NCBI GenBank assembly: GCA_015709595.1
Contig: CP054178.1
Span: forward strand, 2,485,205 to 2,549,204
Direction of reading: 5' to 3'
Length of the DNA: 64,000 bases
From: Phycisphaeraceae bacterium
GTDB taxonomy: Bacteria; Planctomycetota; Phycisphaerae; Phycisphaerales; SM1A02
The notes below the pieces were generated by a model. It was not told where the DNA came from. It saw only the letters and a program-made list of their open reading frames with translations, and did not search any database. The position numbers were made by a program, and so were the translations under genes. Within the stretch, counting starts at the first letter, position 1. Each line of letters begins with the position of its first letter. Positions 19,051 through 26,779 of the stretch are shown piece after piece.

Positions 19051-19740
19051 ATGCTGCTCATGCCGCAGAATCAACCGGACATCCCGTCGCCGGGCGACGC
19101 CGCGGAATCGAGTTTCGTTTCCCGCGCGGGCGTGAAGCTCGCTCATGCCCTGAACATCTTCGGGCTCGACCCGCGGGGCCTGCGGTGCGCGGACCTTGGC
19201 TGCAACGTCGGCGGGTTCACGGATTGTCTGCTGCAGCGCGGGGCCGCGAGCGTCCACGCCGTGGACACCGGGTACGGCGTCCTCGACTGGCGGCTGCGCA
19301 ACAATCCGCGCGTGACCGTGATGGAGCGGACCAACGCCCTGCACCTCGTCGAGAAACTGCCGGGCGCGACCTTCGACCTGATCGTGATCGACCTGGGGTG
19401 GACGGCGCAACGGCTGGCCATTCCCGCCGCGCTCCGAGTGCTGCGGCCGGGCGGCGCCATCGTCTCGCTGGTCAAGCCGCACTACGAAGTCTCGGCGGAG
19501 GTGAAGGCATCGCTGCCGCGCGGCGGAGCCCTGTCCGACGCGGCGGCCAGACAGGCGTTGGATCGCGTCATCGCCGCCATGCCGGGACTGGGGTTCGAGG
19601 TGGCGGGGGTCACCGAATCACCCATCCGCGGCGGCAAGAGCTCGCGCCAAGGCGCGGGCAACGTGGAGTACCTCATGTGGGGACGCCCGTTGGCGCCGCA
19701 GGAGCCGGGACACGCCGTCGCGGTCCACGTGGCGTTGTGA
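19051..19740 (+). CDS. FtsJ/TlyA-like SAM-dependent RNA methyltransferase without S4 domain
   Basis: A 229-residue protein with a Rossmann methyltransferase core. VSRAGVKLAHAL and DLGCNVGGFTDCLLQRGA (SAM motif I) are followed by VHAVDTGYGVLDWRLR and a motif-IV-like DLIVIDLGWT. This is the pattern of TlyA-type 2'-O-ribose rRNA methyltransferases, but the N-terminal S4 RNA-binding domain that TlyA carries is absent; only about 22 residues precede the core. Substrate recognition must therefore differ or use a partner. A second in-frame ATG at 19060 is possible. It may be co-transcribed with the symporter upstream. Confidence 0.78.
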   Translation: MLLMPQNQPDIPSPGDAAESSFVSRAGVKLAHALNIFGLDPRGLRCADLGCNVGGFTDCLLQRGAASVHAVDTGYGVLDWRLRNNPRVTVMERTNALHLVEKLPGATFDLIVIDLGWTAQRLAIPAALRVLRPGGAIVSLVKPHYEVSAEVKASLPRGGALSDAAARQALDRVIAAMPGLGFEVAGVTESPIRGGKSSRQGAGNVEYLMWGRPLAPQEPGHAVAVHVAL

Positions 19741-19748
19741 CCGAACCA

Positions 19749-20876
19749 TCAGCCGGTGATGCCCAGGGGCGCAACGTTGTATCGCGGGAAGACCGCTGCA
19801 AGGTCCAGTCCGGGATTGTTCCGCGCAAGTATCGGCGCCAGCACGTCGCGGTAGTTGATGCCCACCGGAATGTCGCCAGGTCCGATGAGCTGGGCCTGAT
19901 CGACGTTTCGCCAGCGCGACACGACCTGCCCGCCGCGGATGCCCGGGCCGATGGTGAACATCACGCTCGCCAGCCCGTGATCGGTGCCCAGCGAAGAGTT
20001 CTCGGCGACGCGGCGACCGAACTCGGTCATCACGACCACCGTCACGCGGCGCGACTCGGGGCCAAGATCCGTCAGAAAAGCGTCGATACCCTGGGCCAGG
20101 GTGCGCATGAGCCCGCCGATGAGCGCGTTCTGCCCGAAGTGCGTATCCCAGCCGTCCAGATCGATGGTGCTGGCGACGAGCCCCACGTCGGCGCGGATGA
20201 TGCGGGCCAGCTCGCGCAGCCCCCGCCCGAATGATCCGTCCGGGTAGGCGGCCCGATTCCGTGGTCCGGGGTCATCGGCCCTCAGGGCGCGGAGGCGGCG
20301 GATGGCCTCGATCGTGTCGCGAGCCGCCTGCCCAAGGGGGCCGCTCTCCGCCGCGTACAGCCGCGCGAGCTCCTCGGTGAAGGTTCGTTCGACAGGTTCA
20401 TCGCCCAACGAGAAGTCACGCACGGTCTGGATGACCGCTCCGCCCGGCGCGCCGCGGAGCGACTCGGGCAGCGTGGTGCCGATCGACACCGCGCACAGCG
20501 CCCCCGCGCCGCCCGGCCGGGCGCGCAGGTAGCGCGCCAGCCAGCCGCCTCCCGTGTTGCCGGCATGCTCCATGAAGTCCTGGGCCTCGAAGTGCGATCG
20601 CGTCGCGTCCTCCGACCCCACCCCATGCACGATGGCCAGCTCGCCACGTTCGTACCACGGCATGAGCGGCTTGAGATCAGCGTGCAGCGAGAAGACATCG
20701 TCCAGCGCCATGGCGTCGCGCGGCGACACGCCAATCGTCGGGCGGGCGCGGTGGTAGCCGTCATCGTTCACCGGCGGTACGAGCGTCAGCCCGTCCGCCC
20801 CGCCGCGCAGAAAGACGACGACCAGCACCTGATCCTCGGGCGTCTGCGGGTCGAGATAGTCGTGTCGGATTCGCAT
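19749..20876 (-). CDS. DUF1501 family protein
   Basis: A 375-residue member of the DUF1501 family, related in fold to the alkaline phosphatase/sulfatase superfamily. Family-like stretches include VVVFLRGGADGLTLVPP near the N-terminus, IVHGVGS followed by SHFEAQDFME, and, near the C-terminus, VVVMTEFGRRVAENSS and DHGLASVMF. DUF1501 genes normally sit beside DUF1800 genes, as here. The biochemical role is not established. No signal peptide is evident at the ATG chosen (20876), although many relatives have a Tat signal. The longer frame to 20942 adds a hydrophobic stretch that runs into the repeat region and is less likely. Confidence 0.88.
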   Translation of the reverse strand: MRIRHDYLDPQTPEDQVLVVVFLRGGADGLTLVPPVNDDGYHRARPTIGVSPRDAMALDDVFSLHADLKPLMPWYERGELAIVHGVGSEDATRSHFEAQDFMEHAGNTGGGWLARYLRARPGGAGALCAVSIGTTLPESLRGAPGGAVIQTVRDFSLGDEPVERTFTEELARLYAAESGPLGQAARDTIEAIRRLRALRADDPGPRNRAAYPDGSFGRGLRELARIIRADVGLVASTIDLDGWDTHFGQNALIGGLMRTLAQGIDAFLTDLGPESRRVTVVVMTEFGRRVAENSSLGTDHGLASVMFTIGPGIRGGQVVSRWRNVDQAQLIGPGDIPVGINYRDVLAPILARNNPGLDLAAVFPRYNVAPLGITG

Positions 20877-20911
20877 GGCTTCTTCTGAGCTGAAACGCGG
20901 GGGGAAGACCA

Positions 20912-21317
20912 GAGTCAACACAGAGCAACACGAGAGAGACACAAGAGAAGAGAAGCACGGAGGGCTACGGAGGGAAGGTCAACTCAACACAGAGGTGAAT
21001 GTGAGCAACGCGAGAAAAGGGAATCGTCGTTTGGACGTACCATGCCTGCATTCAGCGCGAATGTGTTCGAGTCGATGCGTCCCATGCACGCGCGGATTTG
21101 CGTTTTCGGCGTCCTGATAAGCGATGGTTCGCCACCTGCTTCATCCCGACGCCTTGGCGGCCTCGTCTGTTATGCATCCCAACTTCCTTCACCACCTGCG
21201 TCCGTTGCGTATCCCTTTGTGTTGATCTGTTTGTCTCTCCGCGGCCCTCCGAGGCCCTCCGTGTTTCAACATTCCTGACTTCTCTCGTGTCTCTCTCGTG
21301 TGTCTCTGTGTTGAATC
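20912..21317. repeat. Long imperfect inverted repeat between the DUF1501 and DUF1800 genes
   Basis: The 447-base gap (20877-21323) has no gene. The left arm 20912-20974 and right arm 21245-21317 are inverted copies: both contain, in order, TCAACACAGAG, CACGAGAGAGACAC, AGAGAAG and CACGGAGGGC, then CGGAGGG; the right arm has about 14 extra bases before CACGGAGG. Weaker similarity continues inward. The 270-base spacer holds nothing recognisable. A partial copy of the same family (CCCTCCGTGCCTC) lies at 41848-41880. Confidence 0.85.
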
Positions 21318-21323
21318 ATGCCC

Positions 21324-22784
21324 TCAGCATCGCTGAAACGCCGGTGAGGCCAGCAGCAGCGACACCGGATGCTCGGACGCCTCGATGACCTGCCGCTCGC
21401 TCTCGGTCAATGCGCGTCCCAGCGCGTGGGCGGCCACGCCTTCCCGCGAGCCGATGCGCCGCACCAGCGCCTCGCCGTCGAACGAGGTGCCCCGTAGGCG
21501 ACGCCCTTCCAGCGCCAGCACGAAGTTCCAGCGCCACAGCAGGGTGCCCATCCACGGCTGTGGTTCGATGGGGTACCCGTCCGGCGTGGGATACTGGAAC
21601 GGCGCGTGACCCATGCGCTCCAGGTATTCGATGAGTCGCGGCCCGCAATCCGTCGTCGCCTCCACGGCCCGAAGCGCGGACGCGACGAAGTGGAAGGGCC
21701 TCTTGAACATCCCGCCTCGCATGGTCCAGAACGCCTCGGTTTCGAACAGTGCTTGCAGGCCCGCGCGAATGCTCCACTCGTTCGACGTGAGCGCCGCCGC
21801 CACCGCCTGAACCGCCTCCGCGGGCGGCTCGTCAGCGATGAAGCGGCGGCAGAGTTTCCACGCGATGTGCCGCGCCGTCGCGGGGTGATCGCACACGATC
21901 CGCAGCACCCGGTCCAGGTCGGACGCACCGCCGCCCGCGGGGATGTGCACGCCCAGCACCGTCTTTTCGCCGTCATCGTGGAAGTCGGGGTTGAAGGACA
22001 CGCGGTCGGGCCGCAGAAACGAGTGGCCGTACGTCCACCCGCTCAGGCAGCGGGCGACTTCCATCACGTCCTGCTGCGTGTAGCCCCCATGCACGCCGAG
22101 GGTGTGCAGCTCGAGCAGTTCGCGGGCGTAGTTCTCGTTGGGACGGTCGTCCGGCCTGGCGACCTTGTTGTCGTGGCCATCGAGATAGATGAGCATCGCC
22201 GGGCTGAGGGCGCTGGCCCGCAGCAGCGTGCGGAAGTCGCCCAGCGCGTGCTCGCGGATCACCTCGCGATCATCGGCGGCCTTGAGCCACCGGCACTGGT
22301 CCTTCGACATCACGATGTTGAAGTGATCGGTCCAGAAGTCCACCATCACCTCGTAGAGCTGGCGGCGGCTGTAGACGGCCCGCATGAGTTTGGCGCGCGT
22401 CAGATCCTGCAGCAGCTGCCGGGGGTGATGGCTGAACAGGTCCCCGCGCGAAGCGTGGATTGACTCCAGTCCGTTCACCTTCCATTCCGCGCGTCGGTCG
22501 CCGATCTTCTCGGGATGCAGTTGCTCGTTGATGAACGCCCGGACGCCCATCTGCGACACGCGGGCGTGATCGCCGGGGCGCGGGCCGTACGTCAGCCGGT
22601 TGATGACGTGCGACGCATCGTCGATCTCAGCGGCGGACGGCGGGCGGAAGTCATCTGACCCAGGGTCCAGCGCCACGGCCAGCGAGTCCACCGCGTCGTC
22701 ACATCCGGCGAGCGCCGTGGCCAGCCCGCCGGCAACTCCGCCGGCGCCGAGCAGTCGAACGAAATCGCGGCGAGTGGTGGGCAT
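21324..22784 (-). CDS. DUF1800 family protein with Tat-like signal
   Basis: A 486-residue exported protein. The N-terminus TTRRDFVRLLGAGGVAGG has a twin-arginine pattern and a following hydrophobic stretch; a lipobox-like LAGC sits at about residue 27. The DUF1800 body starts near HVINRLTYGPRPGD and contains the family stretches MVDFWTDHFNI and NENYARELLELHTLGV. The partner DUF1501 gene lies downstream on the same strand but separated by a 447-base repeat region. Function is unknown. The start at 22784 is set by the Tat signal; no purine-rich ribosome site is visible. Confidence 0.9.
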   Translation of the reverse strand: MPTTRRDFVRLLGAGGVAGGLATALAGCDDAVDSLAVALDPGSDDFRPPSAAEIDDASHVINRLTYGPRPGDHARVSQMGVRAFINEQLHPEKIGDRRAEWKVNGLESIHASRGDLFSHHPRQLLQDLTRAKLMRAVYSRRQLYEVMVDFWTDHFNIVMSKDQCRWLKAADDREVIREHALGDFRTLLRASALSPAMLIYLDGHDNKVARPDDRPNENYARELLELHTLGVHGGYTQQDVMEVARCLSGWTYGHSFLRPDRVSFNPDFHDDGEKTVLGVHIPAGGGASDLDRVLRIVCDHPATARHIAWKLCRRFIADEPPAEAVQAVAAALTSNEWSIRAGLQALFETEAFWTMRGGMFKRPFHFVASALRAVEATTDCGPRLIEYLERMGHAPFQYPTPDGYPIEPQPWMGTLLWRWNFVLALEGRRLRGTSFDGEALVRRIGSREGVAAHALGRALTESERQVIEASEHPVSLLLASPAFQRC

Positions 22785-22936
22785 GGGGAGAGATTGGGCG
22801 ATCAGGTGATTCGGCGATCTGGCGAGTCGGTGCAAGCCGAGAACGAAGGGGGCGGGTTGAGGGTTCGAAACCCGCCGCGAGGAGTCCCGAGCGAACGTCG
22901 GTTCAAAGCGGTGGCAATCCCAAGGCGTCGTCCCAC

Positions 22937-23500
22937 CTACGAGAACCGCCCCTCGTCAAACATCACGAGACCCGGCTGGCCGCCCCCGCCCCCCGCGCCG
23001 CCCCCGAACGCGCCTGTGAACTCCACCGCCGCGGGCCTGCGCGGCAGCATCCCCAGCAGCAGACATCCGACGCCGGTGGCGATCGAGAGAGGCAGCACGA
23101 AGAACCAGCCGATGAGCGGCAGCATCCACGCCAGCGTGATGAGCAGTCCGCCGCGGATGGTCGCGTGCGATGGTCGACGGTCATCGCCGCCGCGCCCTAC
23201 GTGAAGCGCCAGGCCGCCGCCGCCGACGAGTCCGCACAGAATCCACAGAAGTCCGATGACGCTGCCGATTCCCGCCACCGGCCCGCCCCGGCCCATCATC
23301 CCAAGCGCCACCACCACCCACGGCAGCGAGATCAGCACGCCGACGAGCGCCGCCAGCCACGGCCGCTGCCCGAACCGCGCCGCGGCCCGTTCGCTCAGTC
23401 CCGGCAGCAACGCCGCGGTGACCGTGTAGTACGCCGTGACGACGAGGATGATGCCGACGTGGATGAGCAGAATGGCCCAGACCTGAGCGGTGGTGAGCAT
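22937..23500 (-). CDS. Hypothetical four-helix membrane protein
   Basis: A 187-residue protein with hydrophobic segments at about residues 5-30, 45-65, 75-100 and 118-150, then a glycine-rich stretch (GAFGGGAGGGGGQPG) and a short hydrophilic tail. I recognise no family. The ATG at 23500 follows GGAG closely, which supports it over longer readings. It is a single gene between DUF1800 and the CoA-transferase gene, with 152 and 184 bases of flanking DNA in which I see nothing specific. Confidence 0.6.
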   Translation of the reverse strand: MLTTAQVWAILLIHVGIILVVTAYYTVTAALLPGLSERAAARFGQRPWLAALVGVLISLPWVVVALGMMGRGGPVAGIGSVIGLLWILCGLVGGGGLALHVGRGGDDRRPSHATIRGGLLITLAWMLPLIGWFFVLPLSIATGVGCLLLGMLPRRPAAVEFTGAFGGGAGGGGGQPGLVMFDEGRFS

Positions 23501-23684
23501 GATGGAACTCCAGGGTGTCGATGGGTAGTGACGTCGGGATAGAGGGGGTTTAGGGCGGGTAGCTGGGGGTGTTGGTTTCAGTTGTGCTTGTCGGCGCTGG
23601 GAGTCACCCGGGCAACCCGCGTTCGGTGCTGGGTTCCGCTCACCATCCCTATCATGCCGCCCGACGATTGGAACGGAGAGAATC

Positions 23685-24350
23685 ATGCCTCTGACCCGCG
23701 ATGAGATCACCCGCCGCGCCGCCAAGGAGCTGCGCGATGGCATGTACGTCAACCTCGGCATCGGCATGCCGACGCTGGTGGCCAACCACATTCCGCCGGG
23801 CATGACGGTGTGGCTTCAATCTGAAAACGGGCTGCTGGGCATGGGGCCGTTTCCGAGCAGGGACGAGGTCGATCCCGACCTGATCAACGCCGGCAAACAG
23901 ACGGTGACAGGCGTGCCCGGCCACTCGTTCTTCTCATCCGCCGACTCATTCGGCATGATCCGGGGCGGGCACATCAATCTCGCCATCCTCGGCGCTATGG
24001 AAGTCTCCGAGCATGGCGACATCGCCAACTGGATGATTCCCGGCAAACTGGTCAAGGGCATGGGCGGGGCGATGGATCTGGTGGCGGGGGTGAAGCGCGT
24101 GGTGGTGACGATGGAGCACACCAACAAGAAGGGCGAGCCGAAAATTCTGCGCGCCTGCACACTGCCGCTCACGGGCCGGGCGTGCGTGGACATGGTCATC
24201 ACCGACCTGTGCGTACTGGAGATGAACAGCGAGAAGCGGCTCTTCGAGCTGCGTGAACTGGCCCCGGGCGTGACGGTCGATGAAGTCAGGGCCAAGACCG
24301 CCGCGCGGATCCTGATCCCGGAGCACGTTCGGGAAGTCGCGCTCGCCTGA
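23685..24350 (+). CDS. 3-oxoacid CoA-transferase subunit B
   Basis: A 221-residue beta subunit of a succinyl-CoA:3-ketoacid (SCOT-type) CoA transferase. The catalytic glutamate lies in the exact family motif [10 protein letters not shown] (about residues 47-56), and the [14 protein letters not shown] and [18 protein letters not shown] segments are typical. It moves CoA between succinate or acetate and a 3-oxo acid. The alpha subunit, normally encoded just upstream, is not in this window. A ribosome site GGAGAG precedes ATG 23685. It converges with fliA; a symmetric hairpin lies between. Confidence 0.92.
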   Translation: MPLTRDEITRRAAKELRDGMYVNLGIGMPTLVANHIPPGMTVWLQSENGLLGMGPFPSRDEVDPDLINAGKQTVTGVPGHSFFSSADSFGMIRGGHINLAILGAMEVSEHGDIANWMIPGKLVKGMGGAMDLVAGVKRVVVTMEHTNKKGEPKILRACTLPLTGRACVDMVITDLCVLEMNSEKRLFELRELAPGVTVDEVRAKTAARILIPEHVREVALA

Positions 24351-24382
24351 CGGGGACGTGCCCGCCGGGGTGCGAAAACACA

Positions 24383-24407
24383 CGACGGCGGGTTTGTCCC
24401 GCCGTCG
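24383..24407. terminator. Hairpin terminator between the CoA-transferase gene and fliA
   Basis: A perfect 10-bp stem CGACGGCGGG / CCCGCCGTCG with loop TTTGT. On the minus strand it is followed by TGTGTTTTCG, so it best fits the end of the fliA transcript; on the plus strand the tail is weak. Confidence 0.7.
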
Positions 24408-24442
24408 GTTCAGAGGGTCATGTGAAGATGAGGCCCCGCGGC

Positions 24443-25252
24443 TTACTCGTCCGTGGTGCGATGCTGCATCTGGGCCTTGAGCCGGGCCAGAATCGAGGAG
24501 TGCATCTGGCTCACGCGCGACTCGGACAGATCCAGCGTGGCGCCGATTTCCTTCATGGTCATCTCCTCGTAGTAGTAGAGGATGACGATGAGCCGCTCGG
24601 CGCGGGAAAGCCCCTTGGTGATGAGGGCCTTCAGATCGTCGCGCTGGATGGTGCCCAGCGGGTTCTGCTGACGATCATCCTTGATGACGTCGATCTCGCG
24701 GACGTCCTTGTTCGAGTCGGTCTCGTACCACTTGCGGTTGAGCGACACCACGCCGACCGGGCGGGAGTCCTTGCAGAGTTTGTCAAACTCCGCCTCATCC
24801 ACGTTGAGCCGCTTGCACAGTTCGGCGTCGGTGGGCTTGCGTCCCAGCTCCATCTCGAGGGACTTGCGGGCCCGCTCCACCTTGGCGGTGCGGCTGCGGA
24901 CGAGCCGCGGCACCCAGTCCATGGCGCGGAGTTCATCGAAGATGGCGCCGCGGATTCGCTGCGTGCAGTACGTCTCGAACTTCACGCCCCGCTCCACGTC
25001 GAAGGCGTCGATGGCGTCCATCAGGCCGAACAGCCCGGCGGACATCAGATCCTCCACGTCCACCTCGTTGGGCAGGCGCATGTGCATGCGCTCGGCGGTG
25101 TAGCGCACCAGCTCCAGGTACTTCTTCATCAGGAAGTCGCGGATTTCCTGGGAGTGCGTGCGGGCATACTCGGCCCACACTTCCTCGATGGGCATGTCCG
25201 CCCACGAGAGCACCGCGGTGTTGCGACGTGAGGTCGTCCTGGTCTTCGGCAT
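24443..25252 (-). CDS. fliA: Flagellar sigma factor FliA (sigma28)
   Basis: A 269-residue sigma70-family factor of the FliA/WhiG type, directing RNA polymerase to late flagellar genes. Region 2 is clear (VEDLMSAGLFGLMDAIDAFDVERGVKFETY, of which the first 20 residues are diagnostic). Region 3 follows, and region 4 ends with TMKEIGATLDLSESRVSQMHSSI. Typical FliA proteins are 230-260 residues. The ATG at 25252 has AAGGAG 8 bases upstream. It ends the minus-strand flagellar block, downstream of the flhF-flhG genes, the order seen in many polar flagellates, and has its own candidate promoter in the 94 bases upstream. Confidence 0.95.
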   Translation of the reverse strand: MPKTRTTSRRNTAVLSWADMPIEEVWAEYARTHSQEIRDFLMKKYLELVRYTAERMHMRLPNEVDVEDLMSAGLFGLMDAIDAFDVERGVKFETYCTQRIRGAIFDELRAMDWVPRLVRSRTAKVERARKSLEMELGRKPTDAELCKRLNVDEAEFDKLCKDSRPVGVVSLNRKWYETDSNKDVREIDVIKDDRQQNPLGTIQRDDLKALITKGLSRAERLIVILYYYEEMTMKEIGATLDLSESRVSQMHSSILARLKAQMQHRTTDE

Positions 25253-25312
25253 CGGTCGGCTCCTTGACCTTCGAGCCCGCCTGGTCCTTGGCGGGCGAAG
25301 AGATGTAGGCAC

Positions 25313-25342
25313 ACTATACCGCAACCGGCGCGCCGGAAGCAA
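25313..25342 (-). promoter_or_regulatory. Candidate fliA promoter: sigma54-type and overlapping sigma70-type
   Basis: On the minus strand 25336-25321 reads with GG and GC exactly 10 bases apart and TTGC at the -12 end, matching the sigma54 pattern with two mismatches. Overlapping it is a sigma70-like pair, TTGCTT (25342-25337), 18 bases, TATAGT (25318-25313). Either would start a leader of about 55 bases. The GC-rich core CCGGCGCGCCGG is also a perfect palindrome. Confidence 0.45.
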
Positions 25343-25346
25343 GCGC

Positions 25347-25658
25347 TCAGGCGGGGCGCGTCTCAGAAACTGAAGAGGCCTCCGGATCACGACGCGATTC
25401 GACCATCGAGGCCGATGCGTCCATCGTGCGTCCGTCGGCGGGATGCGCCGACCGGTACGACTCCATGTGACGCTCCACCACCCGCTCGCACACCGATCCG
25501 ACGAGCAGGCCCACGGGATAGCACAGCATGAGCGCAACAACCGCGCGGAGCAGGATGGTCATCGCCTCGTTTCCCGACGCCAGACCCGCGACCACCGCCA
25601 CCGCGAAGGCGCACAGGGCGAAGCAGGCGGCCAGAACGTGCGTGGCGCTGCCGCGCAT
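25347..25658 (-). CDS. Small membrane protein in the flagellar cluster
   Basis: A 103-residue protein with two hydrophobic segments (about residues 5-26 and 33-57, ALMLCYPVGLLVGSVCERVVE) and a hydrophilic C-terminal tail rich in Ser, Glu and Arg. Small membrane proteins of this kind are often found between flhG and fliA in other bacteria, but I cannot assign a role. The ATG at 25658 has GGAGG about 6 bases upstream. The gap to flhG is 137 bases. Confidence 0.65.
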   Translation of the reverse strand: MRGSATHVLAACFALCAFAVAVVAGLASGNEAMTILLRAVVALMLCYPVGLLVGSVCERVVERHMESYRSAHPADGRTMDASASMVESRRDPEASSVSETRPA

Positions 25659-25795
25659 CACGACCCTCCAGCGCGGACGCGATGAGCCACTCCATTCGCG
25701 GGGAACGACGTGCGAACGGAACTGGCGCCGCGACACGGCGCATTGAACCACCTGTTATCGGCCGACCCGGCGTTCGCCTTGAACGAATCCATGCC

Positions 25796-26779
25796 TCAGG
25801 TTCTCTTGGCGCTGAAGCGGCGCAAGAACCGCGCGAGGAAGCCGCCGGTGGAAGCATCCGGAGCGGCGTCCGGCTCCGCCAGCCGACGCGCCAGAGCGGC
25901 GACGGCGCGCGACGCCGGCGCCTTGGGCGCGTAGAGCGAGAAGGGCGCTCGAACACGCACCGCCTCGCGCACCGCCTCGTCCATCGGCACCGTGCCGGCG
26001 AACTCCACGGCGCGATTGAGAAACGTGCGCGACACACGGTCGATCCGGGCCGCCACCGCCTGGCCCTCCTTTGCGTCATCGCACATGTTCACGACGATCT
26101 CGAGCCGGATGTCCCTCGTGCGCCGCGTCAGCGCCTTGATCAATCCGTAGCCGTCGGTGATGGAGGTCGGCTCGGGCGTCACGGTCACCAGCACGGTGTG
26201 GGCGGCGGCGGCGAAATCCAGCACCGAGCGGTGGATCCCCGCGCCGGTGTCAATCACAATGACGTCCATGGCCCGCTCGAGGATCGCCAGTTTTCGCAGC
26301 AGGTGCTCCTGACGGTCGATCGGCAGGTCGGCCATGCGGGTGACGCCCGAGGCGCCAGGCACCAGGCGAAACCCTCCCGGCGCCTCCAGGACCGCCTCGC
26401 CCAGCCGACACCGGCCGTGCGCCACGTCGTCCAGCGTCAGTCGCGGCTGCACGTTGCACAGCACATCGGCGTTGGCCAGACCCAGGTCGGCGTCGATCAG
26501 GCACACCCGCTTCCGCATCGCCGCCAGCGCGACGCAGAGGTTGACGGCGAGATTGGATTTCCCCACGCCACCCTTGCCTGACGAAACCGCGATGGCCCGC
26601 GCCATGCGCACCGGCGCGGGACGCACCGGCTCGACCGTGCGCGGCTTGACCGGCTCGGGGCGGAAGCTCACCTGGCCGGTGCGCACGCTTGGCGGCACCA
26701 CCAGGGCCACGCCGCCGCCGTCGTCGGCCACGCCCGACCCCTGCACGAGCCGCCGCAGACGGGTGGCCTGGTCGCTCAC
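25796..26779 (-). CDS. flhG: Flagellar number regulator FlhG (MinD-like ATPase)
   Basis: A 327-residue ParA/MinD-family ATPase that limits flagellar number by acting on FlhF. The N-terminus begins MSDQATRLRRLV, the DQAxxLR activator helix that stimulates the FlhF GTPase. The deviant Walker A motif SSGKGGVGKS is at residues 66-75, the switch region LIDADLGLANADVL follows, and VIDTGAG lies further on. The C-terminal region shows the usual amphipathic membrane-targeting character only weakly. It starts with GTG at 26779, overlapping the flhF stop by four bases (GTGA), so the pair is translationally coupled. Confidence 0.95.
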   Translation of the reverse strand: MSDQATRLRRLVQGSGVADDGGGVALVVPPSVRTGQVSFRPEPVKPRTVEPVRPAPVRMARAIAVSSGKGGVGKSNLAVNLCVALAAMRKRVCLIDADLGLANADVLCNVQPRLTLDDVAHGRCRLGEAVLEAPGGFRLVPGASGVTRMADLPIDRQEHLLRKLAILERAMDVIVIDTGAGIHRSVLDFAAAAHTVLVTVTPEPTSITDGYGLIKALTRRTRDIRLEIVVNMCDDAKEGQAVAARIDRVSRTFLNRAVEFAGTVPMDEAVREAVRVRAPFSLYAPKAPASRAVAALARRLAEPDAAPDASTGGFLARFLRRFSAKRT

